From contig NZ_CP059060.1 of NCBI RefSeq assembly GCF_014217875.1, positions 682,001 to 746,000 on the forward strand: 64,000 nt of DNA, written 5' to 3'. Shown here one piece after another: positions 44,591 to 52,879 of this stretch. Both the position numbers and the translations under genes were made by a program. The notes under the pieces were generated by a model. It searched no databases and had not been told where the DNA came from. It worked only from the letters and a program-made list of their open reading frames with translations. Position 1 is the stretch's first letter; every line of letters begins with the position of its first letter. The DNA comes from Synechococcus sp. LTW-R (GTDB lineage: Bacteria > Cyanobacteriota > Cyanobacteriia > PCC-6307 > Cyanobiaceae).

Positions 44591-45274
44591 GTGAGTGCGA
44601 GCCTCACCGTTGCCGATAGCAAGCGGGCGTTTCACCAGGCCTTTCCCCATGTCATCGCGCCGCTCTACCGCCGCCTGGTGGATGAGTTGCTGGTGGAGCT
44701 GCACTTGCTGAGCCACCAGAAGGGCTTCCAGGCCGATCAACTATTCGCCGTTGGTCTGACCCAGGTCTTCGACAGTTTCTCCAGCGGCTACAAGCCGGAG
44801 AACCAGCGCGAACAGCTCTTCCTGGCCCTGTGCAGCGCTAATGGTTTTGACGGTGCCGCCTTCCGCCAGATGGCAGCCGACGCGGCCACCCAAGTGGGTC
44901 ACCACAGCCTCGATGAGGTCAAAGGCTGGTTGAGCAACCGCGGCGAGGGTGCCCCCGCACCGATCGCCAGCCTGCTCCACGGCGTCCAGCGCGACGACTT
45001 CCACTACTCACGCTTGGTGGCCGTCGGACTGCTCAGCCTGCTGCAACGCGCCCAGGGCGCTGATGCCATCGATCCCCTGGCCCTGCGCAGTGCGGCCCAC
45101 GAGATCGGTGAGTCCATGGGCCTGATCAAGTCCCGCGTCGACAAGGACCTCAGCCTCTACGCCGGAAACATCGAAAAGATGACCCAGGCCGTGGAACTGA
45201 TGGAAGAAACCGTGGCCGCCGAGCGTCGGCGCCGCGAACGGGCTGCCGCCGAGCACGAAGCCAACAAGAGCTAG
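44591..45274 (+). CDS. psb29: Psb29/THF1 photosystem II biogenesis protein
   Basis: A 227-residue GTG-started protein of the THF1/Psb29 family, which supports photosystem II assembly and repair and controls FtsH levels. Typical blocks: VADSKRAFHQAFPHVIAPLY, RLVDELLVELHLLSHQKGFQ, FAVGLTQVFDSFSSGYKPE and FHYSRLVAVGLLSLL, with a charged coiled C terminus (ETVAAERRRRERAAAEHEA). Located near ftsH, consistent with a shared repair role. Its stop overlaps the next gene's stop by four bases on the opposite strand. Confidence 0.93.
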   Translation: MSASLTVADSKRAFHQAFPHVIAPLYRRLVDELLVELHLLSHQKGFQADQLFAVGLTQVFDSFSSGYKPENQREQLFLALCSANGFDGAAFRQMAADAATQVGHHSLDEVKGWLSNRGEGAPAPIASLLHGVQRDDFHYSRLVAVGLLSLLQRAQGADAIDPLALRSAAHEIGESMGLIKSRVDKDLSLYAGNIEKMTQAVELMEETVAAERRRRERAAAEHEANKS

Positions 45275-46503
45275 AGCATCAGCTCACCGCTCAGGGCGGT
45301 CTGGCCTCCCCGGCTCGGCACCCCTCGTAGCACCAGCTCCCGGGCACGGCAAACAACGACAGGCATCAGCGGCGGAAGCAAGCCCTGGGCCTTGAGCTTT
45401 TTGGGCTGGAGCCTCAGACTCCACGGTGACTCTTGCTCGAGGCGAGCGGGTTTGAGTGGTCCTGGCGCGGGCCCCAGGAAGAGCAGAAGTTGATCCTTGG
45501 ATAACCAACGCCAGCCGCCCTGGGCAATGCCATCGCGGCTCCAGAGCGATTGCTGCCCTGTCCCTCTGGAGTCGGCCAAGCCTTGATCAAGGAGGGGTTG
45601 CTCGAGGGCTTTGAGGCGTGGTGCCCAAAAGGCCTGGCCATCCCGCAGACGCAGCTGCAACTGCAAGCCCGCCAAGAATGCCCCCTGGTTCAGGACGGAC
45701 AGGCGCAGCACAAACGGGCTCTGGGAGAGTCGCTTGAGGGCATCAGGCTTGATGCCATAGCGATCGGCCAGGGCCTGCTTCAAGGCAGCGCTACTGAGCA
45801 GCCCGCGAAGCACGAGCTCCAGCCGGGGGCCCTGGAGTTCCAGCAACGTCGGGGCGACGAGGGGCTCAGGATCAGGGGCTGCGGCGGAGCGCGGAGCGGC
45901 GGCATGACTGCCGCGGGCCACATCGGCTTCTCCGCTCCAGAGCAGCCGTGATCCCTCACTGCTGAGGGACAGACAACCCTGCTGCAAGCTGCTCGCCAAT
46001 GGAGCTAAGGGGCCGAGCAACGAAGAGAGGCCGGCGGCGCTCCAATAGACCGCGTCACCCCGTTGGAGCTGCAGCGCGCAACGCCGCTCCAAGCCACGCA
46101 GGGAGGGGCGCTCGAGCTGCAATTGCTGCTCGAGCTGCTGACGCACCAGAGGATTGGGGGCCACCAGAGTGAACTGGTCCAGGCGGAACGCATTGGCAGG
46201 AAGGGGAGCCGAGGCCGGCGTCTCCAAGACCAGCACCGCACCCGCTGAGGCGTGGGAGCTCCAGAGTTGCCACCAGAGCTGCTGACGCGAAGACCAGAGC
46301 GGGGCCGCTTGGGAGCCAAGACGGTCCCTCCAAATGGACGGGGGCGGATCCGCTGGGCGCGAGCGATGGGTCTGGAGCAGGGCCGACTCCAGCAGAAGTC
46401 GGTCCACGCCGCGAGCCGATCCGCGAGGGAAGAGCCAGAGGGCGAGGACCGGCAAGGCCACCAGAAGGGCGACCAGTCCAGCGCTGCTGCGCAGGCCGCG
46501 CAT
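45271..46503 (-). CDS. Membrane-anchored hypothetical protein
   Basis: A 410-residue protein with one N-terminal membrane anchor (residues 8-27, LVALLVALPVLALWLFP) and a large periplasmic or luminal domain rich in Leu, Gln and Arg (ALPLPANAF, LEQQLQLERPSL, LKALEQPLLDQGL). It resembles DUF3352-type cyanobacterial proteins in layout, but I cannot assign the family. Its ATG overlaps the cofH stop (TGATG arrangement), so it is the last gene of the petN-cofH transcript. Confidence 0.65.
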   Translation of the reverse strand: MRGLRSSAGLVALLVALPVLALWLFPRGSARGVDRLLLESALLQTHRSRPADPPPSIWRDRLGSQAAPLWSSRQQLWWQLWSSHASAGAVLVLETPASAPLPANAFRLDQFTLVAPNPLVRQQLEQQLQLERPSLRGLERRCALQLQRGDAVYWSAAGLSSLLGPLAPLASSLQQGCLSLSSEGSRLLWSGEADVARGSHAAAPRSAAAPDPEPLVAPTLLELQGPRLELVLRGLLSSAALKQALADRYGIKPDALKRLSQSPFVLRLSVLNQGAFLAGLQLQLRLRDGQAFWAPRLKALEQPLLDQGLADSRGTGQQSLWSRDGIAQGGWRWLSKDQLLLFLGPAPGPLKPARLEQESPWSLRLQPKKLKAQGLLPPLMPVVVCRARELVLRGVPSRGGQTALSGELML

Positions 46504-47735
46504 CAGGCCACAGCTCCGTAGAGGGTGGTGCGTTCACGCACGGGCCGGCCCAGGGTCAGGGCTGCTGAGCGCAGGGCCTGCACCGATTGCGATGTGCCTC
46601 CCTGGGCGCCGGCCATACTCGTGATGCTCTCCTCCATCAGGGTGCCGCCCAAGTCATTGCAGCCCCAACGCAGGGCCTCGCTGGCGCCGGCCAGGGTGAG
46701 CTTGACCCAACTTGGCTGGTGATTGGTGAACCACTCCCCAAGGAGCAATCGAGCCTGGGCCGTCAAGCGCAACATCGCCTCTCGATCCGGTTGGTCGCGT
46801 CCCACGCGATGACGCAGGGCCGCGGGTGCTTGCGCACCAATAAAAGGAAGCAGGACAAACTCGGAAAAGCCAGCCTGAGCGGAGCGCTGAGCCTCTTGCT
46901 GGAGGGCCACCAGGGTGAGGAGATGCAGGGCCCGATCCCGGTTTGACTCGATGTGACCCGCCATCAGCGTGGCGGTGCTTGGGAGGCCCGTGCGATGGGC
47001 CTGAAGGATCACCGCGCACCACTGCCGGGCCGTGATCTTCTCGGGGCAGAGCTGACGGCGGACGTCCTCACTGAGCACTTCAGCCGCCGTGCCCGGGATC
47101 GAGGCCAGACCCGCCTGCTGCAGACGCTCGAGCACCCGCTGCAGCGGGATTCCATCCTGCTCAGCGATGAAGAGCAACTCCTGGGGTGAAAAGGCATGGA
47201 GGTGCAGGCCCGGGGCCGCCTCCGTGAGGGCCTCGAGGAGTTCCGCGTAGTAGGCGAGGGCCGAGCCCTGGCTTTTCGCCTCGGGATTCAGTCCCCCTTG
47301 AATGCACAGCTCGCTCGCCCCGAGGGAGGCCGCTTCTGCAGCTTTGCTCTGCAGCAGCTCAAAGCCGTGCCAATAGGCGCCCGCCGCTCCTGCATCACGG
47401 CGGAACGCACAAAAACTGCAGTGCTGAAGGCAGTGGTTCGTGAAATTCAGATTGCGGTTCACCACGTAGCTGACCGTCTCGCCAGCAAGAGACCGGCGCA
47501 GCGCATCGGCCTGCGCCTGGAGACTGGATGCGTCCGTGCAGTCCAGGAGGGACTCGGCCGCGCGGATGGAGTCGGGACTGCCTGGGTTCAAGCGAACGGC
47601 AGCCTGCAGATGCTGCTGCCGCTCAGGAGTCCAGGCCGGTGAAACGCGCGAGCCGGAAGAGTCCGGAGCTGACAGCAACAACTCCGCGGATCGGTTCCAG
47701 GCCCAAGGTTCAAAAACCCCCGGCTCGCGCGTCAC
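46503..47735 (-). CDS. cofH: FO synthase subunit CofH
   Basis: A 410-residue radical SAM enzyme that links 4-hydroxyphenylpyruvate/tyrosine-derived fragment to the ribityl uracil to build the deazaflavin FO, a photolyase antenna in cyanobacteria. The SAM cluster motif CLQHCSFC (C-x3-C-x2-C) is near residue 110, with NRNLNFTN before it; GASELCIQGGLNPE and TATLMAGHIESNRDR follow. The N-terminal 60 residues form an extension. GTG start overlaps the TGA of the small upstream gene. Confidence 0.92.
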   Translation of the reverse strand: MTREPGVFEPWAWNRSAELLLSAPDSSGSRVSPAWTPERQQHLQAAVRLNPGSPDSIRAAESLLDCTDASSLQAQADALRRSLAGETVSYVVNRNLNFTNHCLQHCSFCAFRRDAGAAGAYWHGFELLQSKAAEAASLGASELCIQGGLNPEAKSQGSALAYYAELLEALTEAAPGLHLHAFSPQELLFIAEQDGIPLQRVLERLQQAGLASIPGTAAEVLSEDVRRQLCPEKITARQWCAVILQAHRTGLPSTATLMAGHIESNRDRALHLLTLVALQQEAQRSAQAGFSEFVLLPFIGAQAPAALRHRVGRDQPDREAMLRLTAQARLLLGEWFTNHQPSWVKLTLAGASEALRWGCNDLGGTLMEESITSMAGAQGGTSQSVQALRSAALTLGRPVRERTTLYGAVA

Positions 47736-47890
47736 TTACGGGCGCGAGCAGAGGGTTGAACCGGTTGTTGGCGTCGACGACGGTCGCGCCACTCAATGGT
47801 GGAGAGATACAAGACTCCACCGCTGACAAAAACCAATAGTGCGGCGGTGGTCACCGCCAGCATACTGTTGAGGTTGATCGACTCAATCAC
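47732..47890 (-). CDS. Small single-helix membrane protein between petN and cofH
   Basis: A 52-residue protein from GTG 47890 (or a 43-residue form from the ATG at codon 10). One helix (MLAVTTAALLVFVSGGVLYL) is followed by STIEWRDRRRRQQ, a strongly basic stromal or cytoplasmic tail. Its TGA overlaps the cofH GTG. The petN stop lies 24 bases upstream, so petN, this gene and cofH form one cluster. The size and topology match small photosynthetic subunits, but I cannot name a family. Confidence 0.6.
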   Translation of the reverse strand: MIESINLNSMLAVTTAALLVFVSGGVLYLSTIEWRDRRRRQQPVQPSARARK

Positions 47891-47914
47891 GGTTGAGCAA
47901 ACCGAGGCTCAAGC

Positions 47915-48016
47915 TCAGAAGTTGAGGGTGCCGTCGCCGTTACGACCCCACACCACCATGGCGATCGAGAAGGTGAAAGTGGCAGCAAGAGCGGCCCAGC
48001 CCACGGTGATCAGCAT
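47915..48016 (-). CDS. petN: Cytochrome b6f complex subunit PetN
   Basis: A 33-residue single-helix subunit of the cytochrome b6f complex. It begins [20 protein letters not shown] and ends [13 protein letters not shown]; the C-terminal '[11 protein letters not shown]' is diagnostic. Start ATG at 48014-48016. Divergent from clpS, with 39 bases between the two start codons. Confidence 0.95.
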   Translation of the reverse strand: MLITVGWAALAATFTFSIAMVVWGRNGDGTLNF

Positions 48017-48055
48017 CGTTGTGCGGTAAGCGTTTCGGTGAGTTTAACCAGGGCC

Positions 48056-48406
48056 ATGGCCCAAACTGAGCACAGACCTGCTGGCTGTTTCGAGATGCAA
48101 CCCATCCGCTCCATCAGCTCCTCTCCCGGCGGACAGGCCGTCATGGAGCGACAACAGGTCCGAGCGCCCTATCCAACGGGTCGCGTGATCGTGCTGAACG
48201 ACGACCACAACACCTTTCAGCATGTCGTGGAGGTCCTGGTCAAATACATCCCCGACATGGTCTCCGATCGCGCCTGGGAGTTGGCCCATCAGATCGATTC
48301 CCAGGGTTCAGCCGTCGTCTGGAGCGGGCCGCTGGAGCAGGCCGAGCTCTACCACCAGCTCCTGGCCGCCGAGGGCTTGACGATGGCGCCCGTCGAGCGG
48401 GGCTGA
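48056..48406 (+). CDS. clpS: ATP-dependent Clp protease adaptor ClpS
   Basis: A 116-residue adaptor that delivers N-end-rule substrates to ClpAP/ClpCP. The core starts GRVIVLNDDHNTFQHVVEVL (residues about 44-63), the family signature, with IPDMVSDRAWELAHQIDSQG and SAVVWSGPLEQAELYHQLL following. N-terminal 35 residues are poorly conserved, so a start at the ATG of MERQQVRAPYP is possible. Divergent from petN. Confidence 0.9.
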   Translation: MAQTEHRPAGCFEMQPIRSISSSPGGQAVMERQQVRAPYPTGRVIVLNDDHNTFQHVVEVLVKYIPDMVSDRAWELAHQIDSQGSAVVWSGPLEQAELYHQLLAAEGLTMAPVERG

Positions 48407-48415
48407 GCCAGGGGC

Positions 48416-48640
48416 TCAGGCGAAGCGCCGCTGCAGCAGCTCAAACATCGGCAGGGTGCGCAGGCGCTCCTGCTCGGCGTCGAGGACAAAGCTCAAGATG
48501 CGACCGGAGCAGACCGCCACACCCTTCACGCTCTGGTCCGCACTGCGCTCCACACTCACCAACTGGGCGGCGCCACCGAGCTCGCTACTGAGCCGTTGAC
48601 GCAACTGCTCGCGCAACTCGGGAGCCTGCTGGCCTGCCAT
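48416..48640 (-). CDS. Small hypothetical protein
   Basis: A 74-residue soluble protein: AGQQAPELREQLRQRLSSEL, GGAAQLVSVERSADQSVKG and RILSFVLDAEQERLRTLPMF. The alternating helix-strand-helix pattern looks real. No family named. It ends ten bases after the clpS stop on the opposite strand. Confidence 0.55.
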   Translation of the reverse strand: MAGQQAPELREQLRQRLSSELGGAAQLVSVERSADQSVKGVAVCSGRILSFVLDAEQERLRTLPMFELLQRRFA

Positions 48641-48718
48641 GCGGCAAAACGAGGGGACAGCATCTTTAGCAGCGGCGGCAGCATCCGGCTACGGGCTCGC
48701 GTTTCTAGGATGCCCGCC

Positions 48719-48997
48719 ATGGGTCGGCTGGTCATCACCCACAGCACCTATCTCGAGGGTCTGATTCCCTGCCTGAAGAAGTTGTCGCGGGTGCCCGAGA
48801 TCGACACGATCACGCCGGCGGTGATTTCCCGGGTCAAGGGACGGGCCCCGGAGCTGCGCCTGAAGGTCTCGATTCCGATTCGCGGCGGATGGAAGCTCGT
48901 CGCGCGCAGGGGCAGCAGCGCCCAGGAGGTGTTTGTCGTGACCGGCCTGAGCGCACTCGAACTGGAAGAGCAGATTCAGAGCGTCCTCACGCGCTGA
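48719..48997 (+). CDS. DUF2103 protein
   Basis: A 92-residue protein of the DUF2103 family, thought to bind metal: GRLVITHSTYLEGLIPCLKK, LSRVPEIDTITPAVISRVKG and LRLKVSIPIRGGWKLVARRG. Start at ATG 48719, with an in-frame ATG at 48710 as alternative. It overlaps no other gene and ends one base before the DUF1651 stop on the opposite strand. Confidence 0.83.
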   Translation: MGRLVITHSTYLEGLIPCLKKLSRVPEIDTITPAVISRVKGRAPELRLKVSIPIRGGWKLVARRGSSAQEVFVVTGLSALELEEQIQSVLTR

Positions 48998-48998
48998 C

Positions 48999-49247
48999 TC
49001 AGACCTCAAGCTCAAGACCCCACTGGGGCCTGACTTCGGTCCAGCCGCGGATTAGAAGAGTCCGCCAAAGCTCAATTGCCTGGTCTCGGTGGAGGTGATC
49101 ACGGGACTGGAGCAAAGGGGGCTGCCCTGGAAGAGGTCGCCCTGAATCGACGAAGACCATCGGGTCTTGCGCCCAACTTTTTTCGTCGCAGTGGAAGCGC
49201 TTGGTCGCGTGCGTGGCGGGATCTTGGAGCCAACCGTGGCCTGACAT
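48999..49247 (-). CDS. DUF1651 protein
   Basis: An 82-residue protein of the marine-picocyanobacterial DUF1651 family: GWLQDPATHATKRFHCDEKS, WAQDPMVFVDSGRPLPGQPP and QAIELWRTLLIRGWTEVRPQ. Family members commonly cluster in variable regions and their function is unknown. ATG 49247 chosen. A longer reading to 49346 looks non-conserved. Confidence 0.8.
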   Translation of the reverse strand: MSGHGWLQDPATHATKRFHCDEKSWAQDPMVFVDSGRPLPGQPPLLQSRDHLHRDQAIELWRTLLIRGWTEVRPQWGLELEV

Positions 49248-49373
49248 GACGGCGATGGAGAGGACGCAGCCGGCCAGACCCAGTCGGAAGCCCGAAACGT
49301 GGCGTATGGGGAAGCAACAGGAGCCATCAGTCCGGCACAAGTACACCTGTACTAACAGCGGATTGTGGGCTTG

Positions 49374-49544
49374 TCAATCGGCCCGATCCCTCAGTGCGGC
49401 CATGACTTGTCTGCGCACGCGATTCATCTGCGTGCGTTCGGTCTCGTAGCGGGTCGTACGCGTGAAGCCGTAAAAGAGCACGACCCAGGTGGCACTGAGC
49501 CCAAGCGCGATCAGCGCCACGGACACGCCACTGACATCCACCAC
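49374..49544 (-). CDS. Possible small membrane protein
   Basis: A 56-residue GTG-started ORF with one helix (VSVALIALGLSATWVVLFYG) and a basic C-terminal half (TTRYETERTQMNRVRRQVMA). The charge pattern (N-out or N-in helix followed by Arg-rich tail) resembles other small cyanobacterial proteins. Start uncertain by one codon. It lies 21 bases downstream of the secreted 71-residue protein. Confidence 0.45.
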   Translation of the reverse strand: MVDVSGVSVALIALGLSATWVVLFYGFTRTTRYETERTQMNRVRRQVMAALRDRAD

Positions 49545-49565
49545 CCGAGATCCCCGATGCAGGGG

Positions 49566-49781
49566 TTAACGGTAGGAGCGGCTGCAAAGACCCAGGCGCC
49601 AGTCACTGATGCAGCGTCTCGCCTCCATCCGCTTGCGCTGTTGGCGTTCCAACTCCCTTCGCTGCCAATCCGTGAGCTGCTCCTGTGAATCAGCAGACGT
49701 GGACTGGCTGAATTGGGCGAAGACCGGGGACAGGAATAAACCAAGGTCAAAGATCAGGGCCAAAACCAGTCGCTGTGTCAT
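49566..49781 (-). CDS. Small secreted protein
   Basis: A 71-residue protein with a signal peptide (MTQRLVLALIFDLGLFLSPV, cleavage near AQA-like VFAQ) and a highly charged, basic mature part (TDWQRRELERQQRKRMEARR) with Cys near its end (RRCISDWRLGLCSRSYR). Could be a small disulfide-bonded exported peptide. No family recognised. Confidence 0.5.
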   Translation of the reverse strand: MTQRLVLALIFDLGLFLSPVFAQFSQSTSADSQEQLTDWQRRELERQQRKRMEARRCISDWRLGLCSRSYR

Positions 49782-50276
49782 CCATCGACCTCGATTGCGC
49801 CCCCTTCAATCTGCAAACAGCCCAGACCCTTGTCAGCTGATCTGGATCTGGCAGCCTTCGAAGAACCCTGGGATTCAACGATGACCCCAGATCACAGGCA
49901 CCACAACAAACCATCCCGGACTCCGCTCAAGCTCAAAGAGCTGAAGAAACCAACGAACCGAAAGCGCAGTGCCAAGGGGGCCCACTGCACGAGACCGGCC
50001 GCCCAACCGCGAACCGATCGACCGATCGCCAGTTGAATTGCAGAGGCCGTAGCAATCACAACGTCAGCTCGATCTGAGCTGCGGGACAACACCGGCGACG
50101 CGTCATTTCTGCGTGAAGTCCTGGGGCTTGCTGGCCATGATCAGCCTGCGGGTCGCCATGAACGATGAGATGTTCATCGAGCAAAGGCGCATGCCGATTC
50201 GCCAACCCTCGAGGGAACTGCGCGCCGCCATCATTCGGCCCTGGAAGCGAGGGAGTCGGCCGGTGATCCCTGGTCG
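49782..50276. other. Gene-poor stretch with one doubtful small ORF
   Basis: About 500 bases without a convincing gene. The best candidate is 50103-50234 on the minus strand: 43 residues beginning MMAARSSLEGWRIGMRLCSM and ending SKPQDFTQK, with no visible ribosome-binding site. Composition is still high-GC, so this is chromosomal rather than island sequence. I see no tRNA or obvious terminator. Confidence 0.3.
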
Positions 50277-50945
50277 TCAGGCCACGGCCTGGGAACGAAG
50301 CTGAGCGATCAACTTGGGGCCGATGCCGCGAATTCCACGCAGTTCGGCATCGGAAGCCGCTTGAACCATGGCCGGTGTCCGAAGGCCCGCATTCCAAAGA
50401 AGGTGAGCTTTTTGCAGACCAATCCCCCGCAGCTTGGTCAGCTCAGCAATAAAGACGTCATCTGGAAAGTGCTCACCCATCAGGCTGGAGGCGACCGCGC
50501 GAAAGCCGTCCTGATCCACCAGGGCATAGATCTGCATGAGTTTCTGATCCACGTGCAGGACCTTGCTCTCGAAGATCTCGCGGAAGCGAATCAAAAGCCT
50601 GAGCTTGGGCTCACGTTGGATGCCTGACTCGGCGGTCCAGGACTCCATCTGAGTGGAGCTGAGTTCAGCCACCGCGACAAAGCCATCGGATCGATAGGGA
50701 ATCCAATCGCCGCATCCCTTGCCACTGCGCTGCATCGGTTGGAACTCGGGCGGATGCTGTCTTCTGACCTCACCGTCTCGCTTCAGGCAGGTCAGGGGCG
50801 TCTGAAAACTGAGCCGGGCGTGATAACGCCAATAGGCAATGGTCTGCAACGACGTGACGGTTGTCTCGTCACTGGGCAACGGCGGCGCGTCGCGCTCCAG
50901 CCGGGGCGACGACGACAGAAGAGAGCGGATCCGCTGCCAAACCAT
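50277..50945 (-). CDS. Helix-hairpin-helix protein, DUF4332-like
   Basis: A 222-residue protein whose C-terminal third holds helix-hairpin-helix motifs: ELTKLRGIGLQKAHLLWNAG (residues about 167-186) and DAELRGIRGIGPKLIAQLRS near the end. The N-terminal part has HARLSFQTPLTCLKRDGEVR and a GDWIPYRSDGFVAVAEL block. HhH pairs usually bind DNA or RNA backbones without sequence specificity, or, in DUF4332, act in ribosome/tRNA-linked roles. Function not assigned. Confidence 0.72.
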   Translation of the reverse strand: MVWQRIRSLLSSSPRLERDAPPLPSDETTVTSLQTIAYWRYHARLSFQTPLTCLKRDGEVRRQHPPEFQPMQRSGKGCGDWIPYRSDGFVAVAELSSTQMESWTAESGIQREPKLRLLIRFREIFESKVLHVDQKLMQIYALVDQDGFRAVASSLMGEHFPDDVFIAELTKLRGIGLQKAHLLWNAGLRTPAMVQAASDAELRGIRGIGPKLIAQLRSQAVA

Positions 50946-51025
50946 GGCAGGAACCTAGGCAGACTTTCGCTCCCGCGCTGTAGCGCAGGACATCAAGAGA
51001 ACGCAGAGGGGCTCCCTGAGCCAAG

Positions 51026-51057
51026 AAAAAACCCCTGGTGTTCGACGCCCAGAGGTT
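51026..51057 (-). terminator. Terminator hairpin of the candidate RNA
   Basis: Minus-strand AACCTCTGG and CCAGGGGTT pair (one G.U) around a ten-base loop, then TTTTTT. Could end either the candidate RNA or a read-through from the glycine-zipper gene at 51703. Confidence 0.65.
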
Positions 51058-51260
51058 CAGCGGTCCCCGTCCCAGAGACGCCCCATTGGTCTATGCGGTC
51101 CTCCCCATCCGCAAAAGGTGGAGAACCGCCTCAATCCGTTCGGTTCAGCGAACGCTGCCCCGAGGAATGGAAGGCGTGGTGCTGATGACTATTGTTCGGA
51201 AGTGAGGGGGAGACCCGTTCTTGCGTGGTTGCTTGAACGGGTGGGTGGGGTCACGCTCAC
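51026..51260 (-). ncRNA. Candidate structured RNA ending in a terminator
   Basis: A gene-free stretch whose minus strand folds well. From 5' to 3': 8-base perfect arms at 51235-51242 and 51213-51220, a 10-base stem at 51120-51129 and 51095-51104, and a terminal 9-base hairpin at 51049-51057/51030-51038 followed by six T's (51031-51026). The last two stems have one G.U pair each on the minus strand but a C/A mismatch on the plus strand. That points to the minus strand as the transcript. It lies between the glycine-zipper gene and the HhH gene. No known family is recognised. Confidence 0.4.
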
Positions 51261-51286
51261 TGCCTCTCTCACACCTCATTTAGCCG

Positions 51287-51703
51287 TCAGCCGCCATCCA
51301 CTTGGCAGCCGACCAGGGCACCAGCCGCAGCTCCGACGGGAACGCCGATCCAGCGGCCATTGCCACGGGAGAGGGCCGCTCCAGCACCGGCACCCAGGAG
51401 GCCACCGATGACGGAGCCCTCAATGCAGCTGTTGTCGTCCACCTTTTTGGATGACGTCGGGTCTTGAATGGTGCCCTCGACTGCGGTCGGGGCGTCGCAG
51501 GGGATCTCGACCTTCTCGCTCCACTTCTTGAGGTAGCCCGGGGAGTCCTTAGTTCCAGGGACGTACTCCTCCCGGTATTCGTCCTTGAAACACTGGCTGG
51601 TCTTGGAATAACCAGGCTGCGAGACCTGCTGAGCCATGGCAGGGAACACCTGGGCTGAGCTCATCGCCAGCGAGAGCCCAACGACAGCGGAGAAGCGGTT
51701 CAT
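51287..51703 (-). CDS. Secreted glycine-zipper protein
   Basis: A 138-residue exported protein with a signal peptide (MNRFSAVVGLSLAMSSAQVF, mature from about residue 25), a mid region with Cys (TSQCFKDEYREEY, KVEIPCDAPTAVE) and a C-terminal glycine zipper (GGLLGAGAGAALSRGNGRWI then GVPVGAAAGALVGCQVDGG). The zipper resembles SlyB/Rick-17kDa-like two-helix membrane segments. Likely envelope-associated. Last chromosomal gene left of the island. Confidence 0.7.
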   Translation of the reverse strand: MNRFSAVVGLSLAMSSAQVFPAMAQQVSQPGYSKTSQCFKDEYREEYVPGTKDSPGYLKKWSEKVEIPCDAPTAVEGTIQDPTSSKKVDDNSCIEGSVIGGLLGAGAGAALSRGNGRWIGVPVGAAAGALVGCQVDGG

Positions 51704-51783
51704 GAGGCCTTAGGGCTGCACCAATCCAATGATCCCGCGTAAGCACGGGATGAACAGGGCGTGGGCCCGTTGGAGTTGCGACA

Positions 51784-51811
51784 GAGCGTGACCGGATCCG
51801 AGGTCACGCTC
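51784..51811. repeat. Ten-base inverted repeat beside the left island boundary
   Basis: Perfect arms GAGCGTGACC (51784-51793) and GGTCACGCTC (51802-51811), loop GGATCCGA, ending two bases before the left 50-base direct repeat. The second arm's ten bases recur at 51249-51258 in the candidate RNA region. It could be the 3' hairpin of the RNA gene split by the island. Confidence 0.6.
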
Positions 51812-51813
51812 GA

Positions 51814-51863
51814 TGCAAAGAGGGTGAACCGCTGTGCCGTTCTGCCCCAGATTCCGACCTGGA
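51814..51863 (+). repeat. Left copy of 50-base direct repeat (probable att site)
   Basis: Identical over all 50 bases to 58314-58363 and in the same orientation, exactly 6500 bases apart. It starts TGCAAAGAGGGTGAACCGCT and ends ATTCCGACCTGGA. To its left is high-GC chromosomal sequence, to its right AT-rich sequence. This is the pattern of an integrated element; the flank length argues against chance. Confidence 0.85.
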
Positions 51864-51904
51864 AAGACGAAAAACAACACAGAAGCCAGCAATAGCAAAT
51901 ACAA

Positions 51905-52879
51905 CTTACTCTGACTGGGTCTTATGAGTCGATAATACAGTCAGATTGTCAGTTAACAAACGGAGGAATCAGGTGAATTGAAGTCGGCAGAACTAGCGAA
52001 ACAATTCATTCAGCCGCCTCAAACCAGTAACTGGTCATCCATTCAGAGCGGCGACGAAGCAATGGAATCCCTTAACACAATAGTGATCACCATCAGCGAC
52101 ATGCCCGAGCCTTTTGATCAATGGAAGAACGCATCACAGTCATAAGCATGAATAAAAAGAGCCAAGATGCACACCAGCTTCCACGCATCCTCTATTGGGA
52201 GCACGGGCAAATCTCAGGCTCAATCGAAGAAGGAATCGGCATTCCACTGATGCGCCAATAGGGAAACAAAACAAGGTCGATGGCACCCGGATTAATCAAA
52301 AACATTGAGAAGCAGACCAGAAAAAAAAGAAAACGAAACAACCGTTGCAATCAACACTAATCCTTGAGACCAAGAATGAATCCATCCACGGTGAATAGTT
52401 CGTGTCGAATGCAACCAGCCTCACCAATCTCAACACATCGAATTCAACTTGAACCCGACGCCAAGCAATCAATAACCAACATAAAGCATAAAACGACATA
52501 TAGCCAATAAATAGCATTACCCGCACGAATGAGCATCTAGCAGCCGAAGGAAGTACAACGGGAACTAATCATTGAAGAAAAGGATTTCAGCGATGCTAGG
52601 TAAAGTTCACGGTGCCAGGCCACAGGACTAATAACGCTGGTAAGCCTAGCGCCAATAGTGACCATCAAATGGTGCAGTGACGCTCACGATCTGCTTAGCG
52701 CAGGCCGCCATCCCTCAGAGCCCGTAAGAAGGACCACTTTTCGCAAAGTGTCGAGCTGGTGATCTCCGATGGAAGGCGGCACAAGCTGGAACGCAAGAGA
52801 CAGCTCTGAAGCAGTGAAATATCAGGGATCAGAGATCGGATCATATGCGTATTAAAGTAGGTTCATCTTCAAGCATCTG
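51905..52879. other. Gene-poor left part of the island
   Basis: Nearly 1 kb without a gene I can defend. Short ORFs exist: 27 codons (52061-52144 region, plus; MESLNTIVITISDM) and 37 codons (52148-52261, plus; MNKKSQDAHQLPRILYWEHG). A 76-residue hydrophobic minus ORF lies at 52296-52526 (MRVMLFIGYMSFYALCWLLI). None has a clear ribosome-binding site or recognisable family. These look like decayed or chance ORFs. Confidence 0.4.

Noticed and set aside
51026-51260. tmRNA, SRP RNA or RNase P RNA
   Set aside because: No tag-peptide reading such as RQAAPVAA, no GGAAGGAAGCAGCC-like SRP loop and no GAGGAAAGUCC-like RNase P core are present.
51710-51904. 64-codon minus ORF at the left island edge
   Set aside because: It contains the 50-base repeat and the inverted repeat, and the reading is unlike any protein; better explained as RNA/att sequence.
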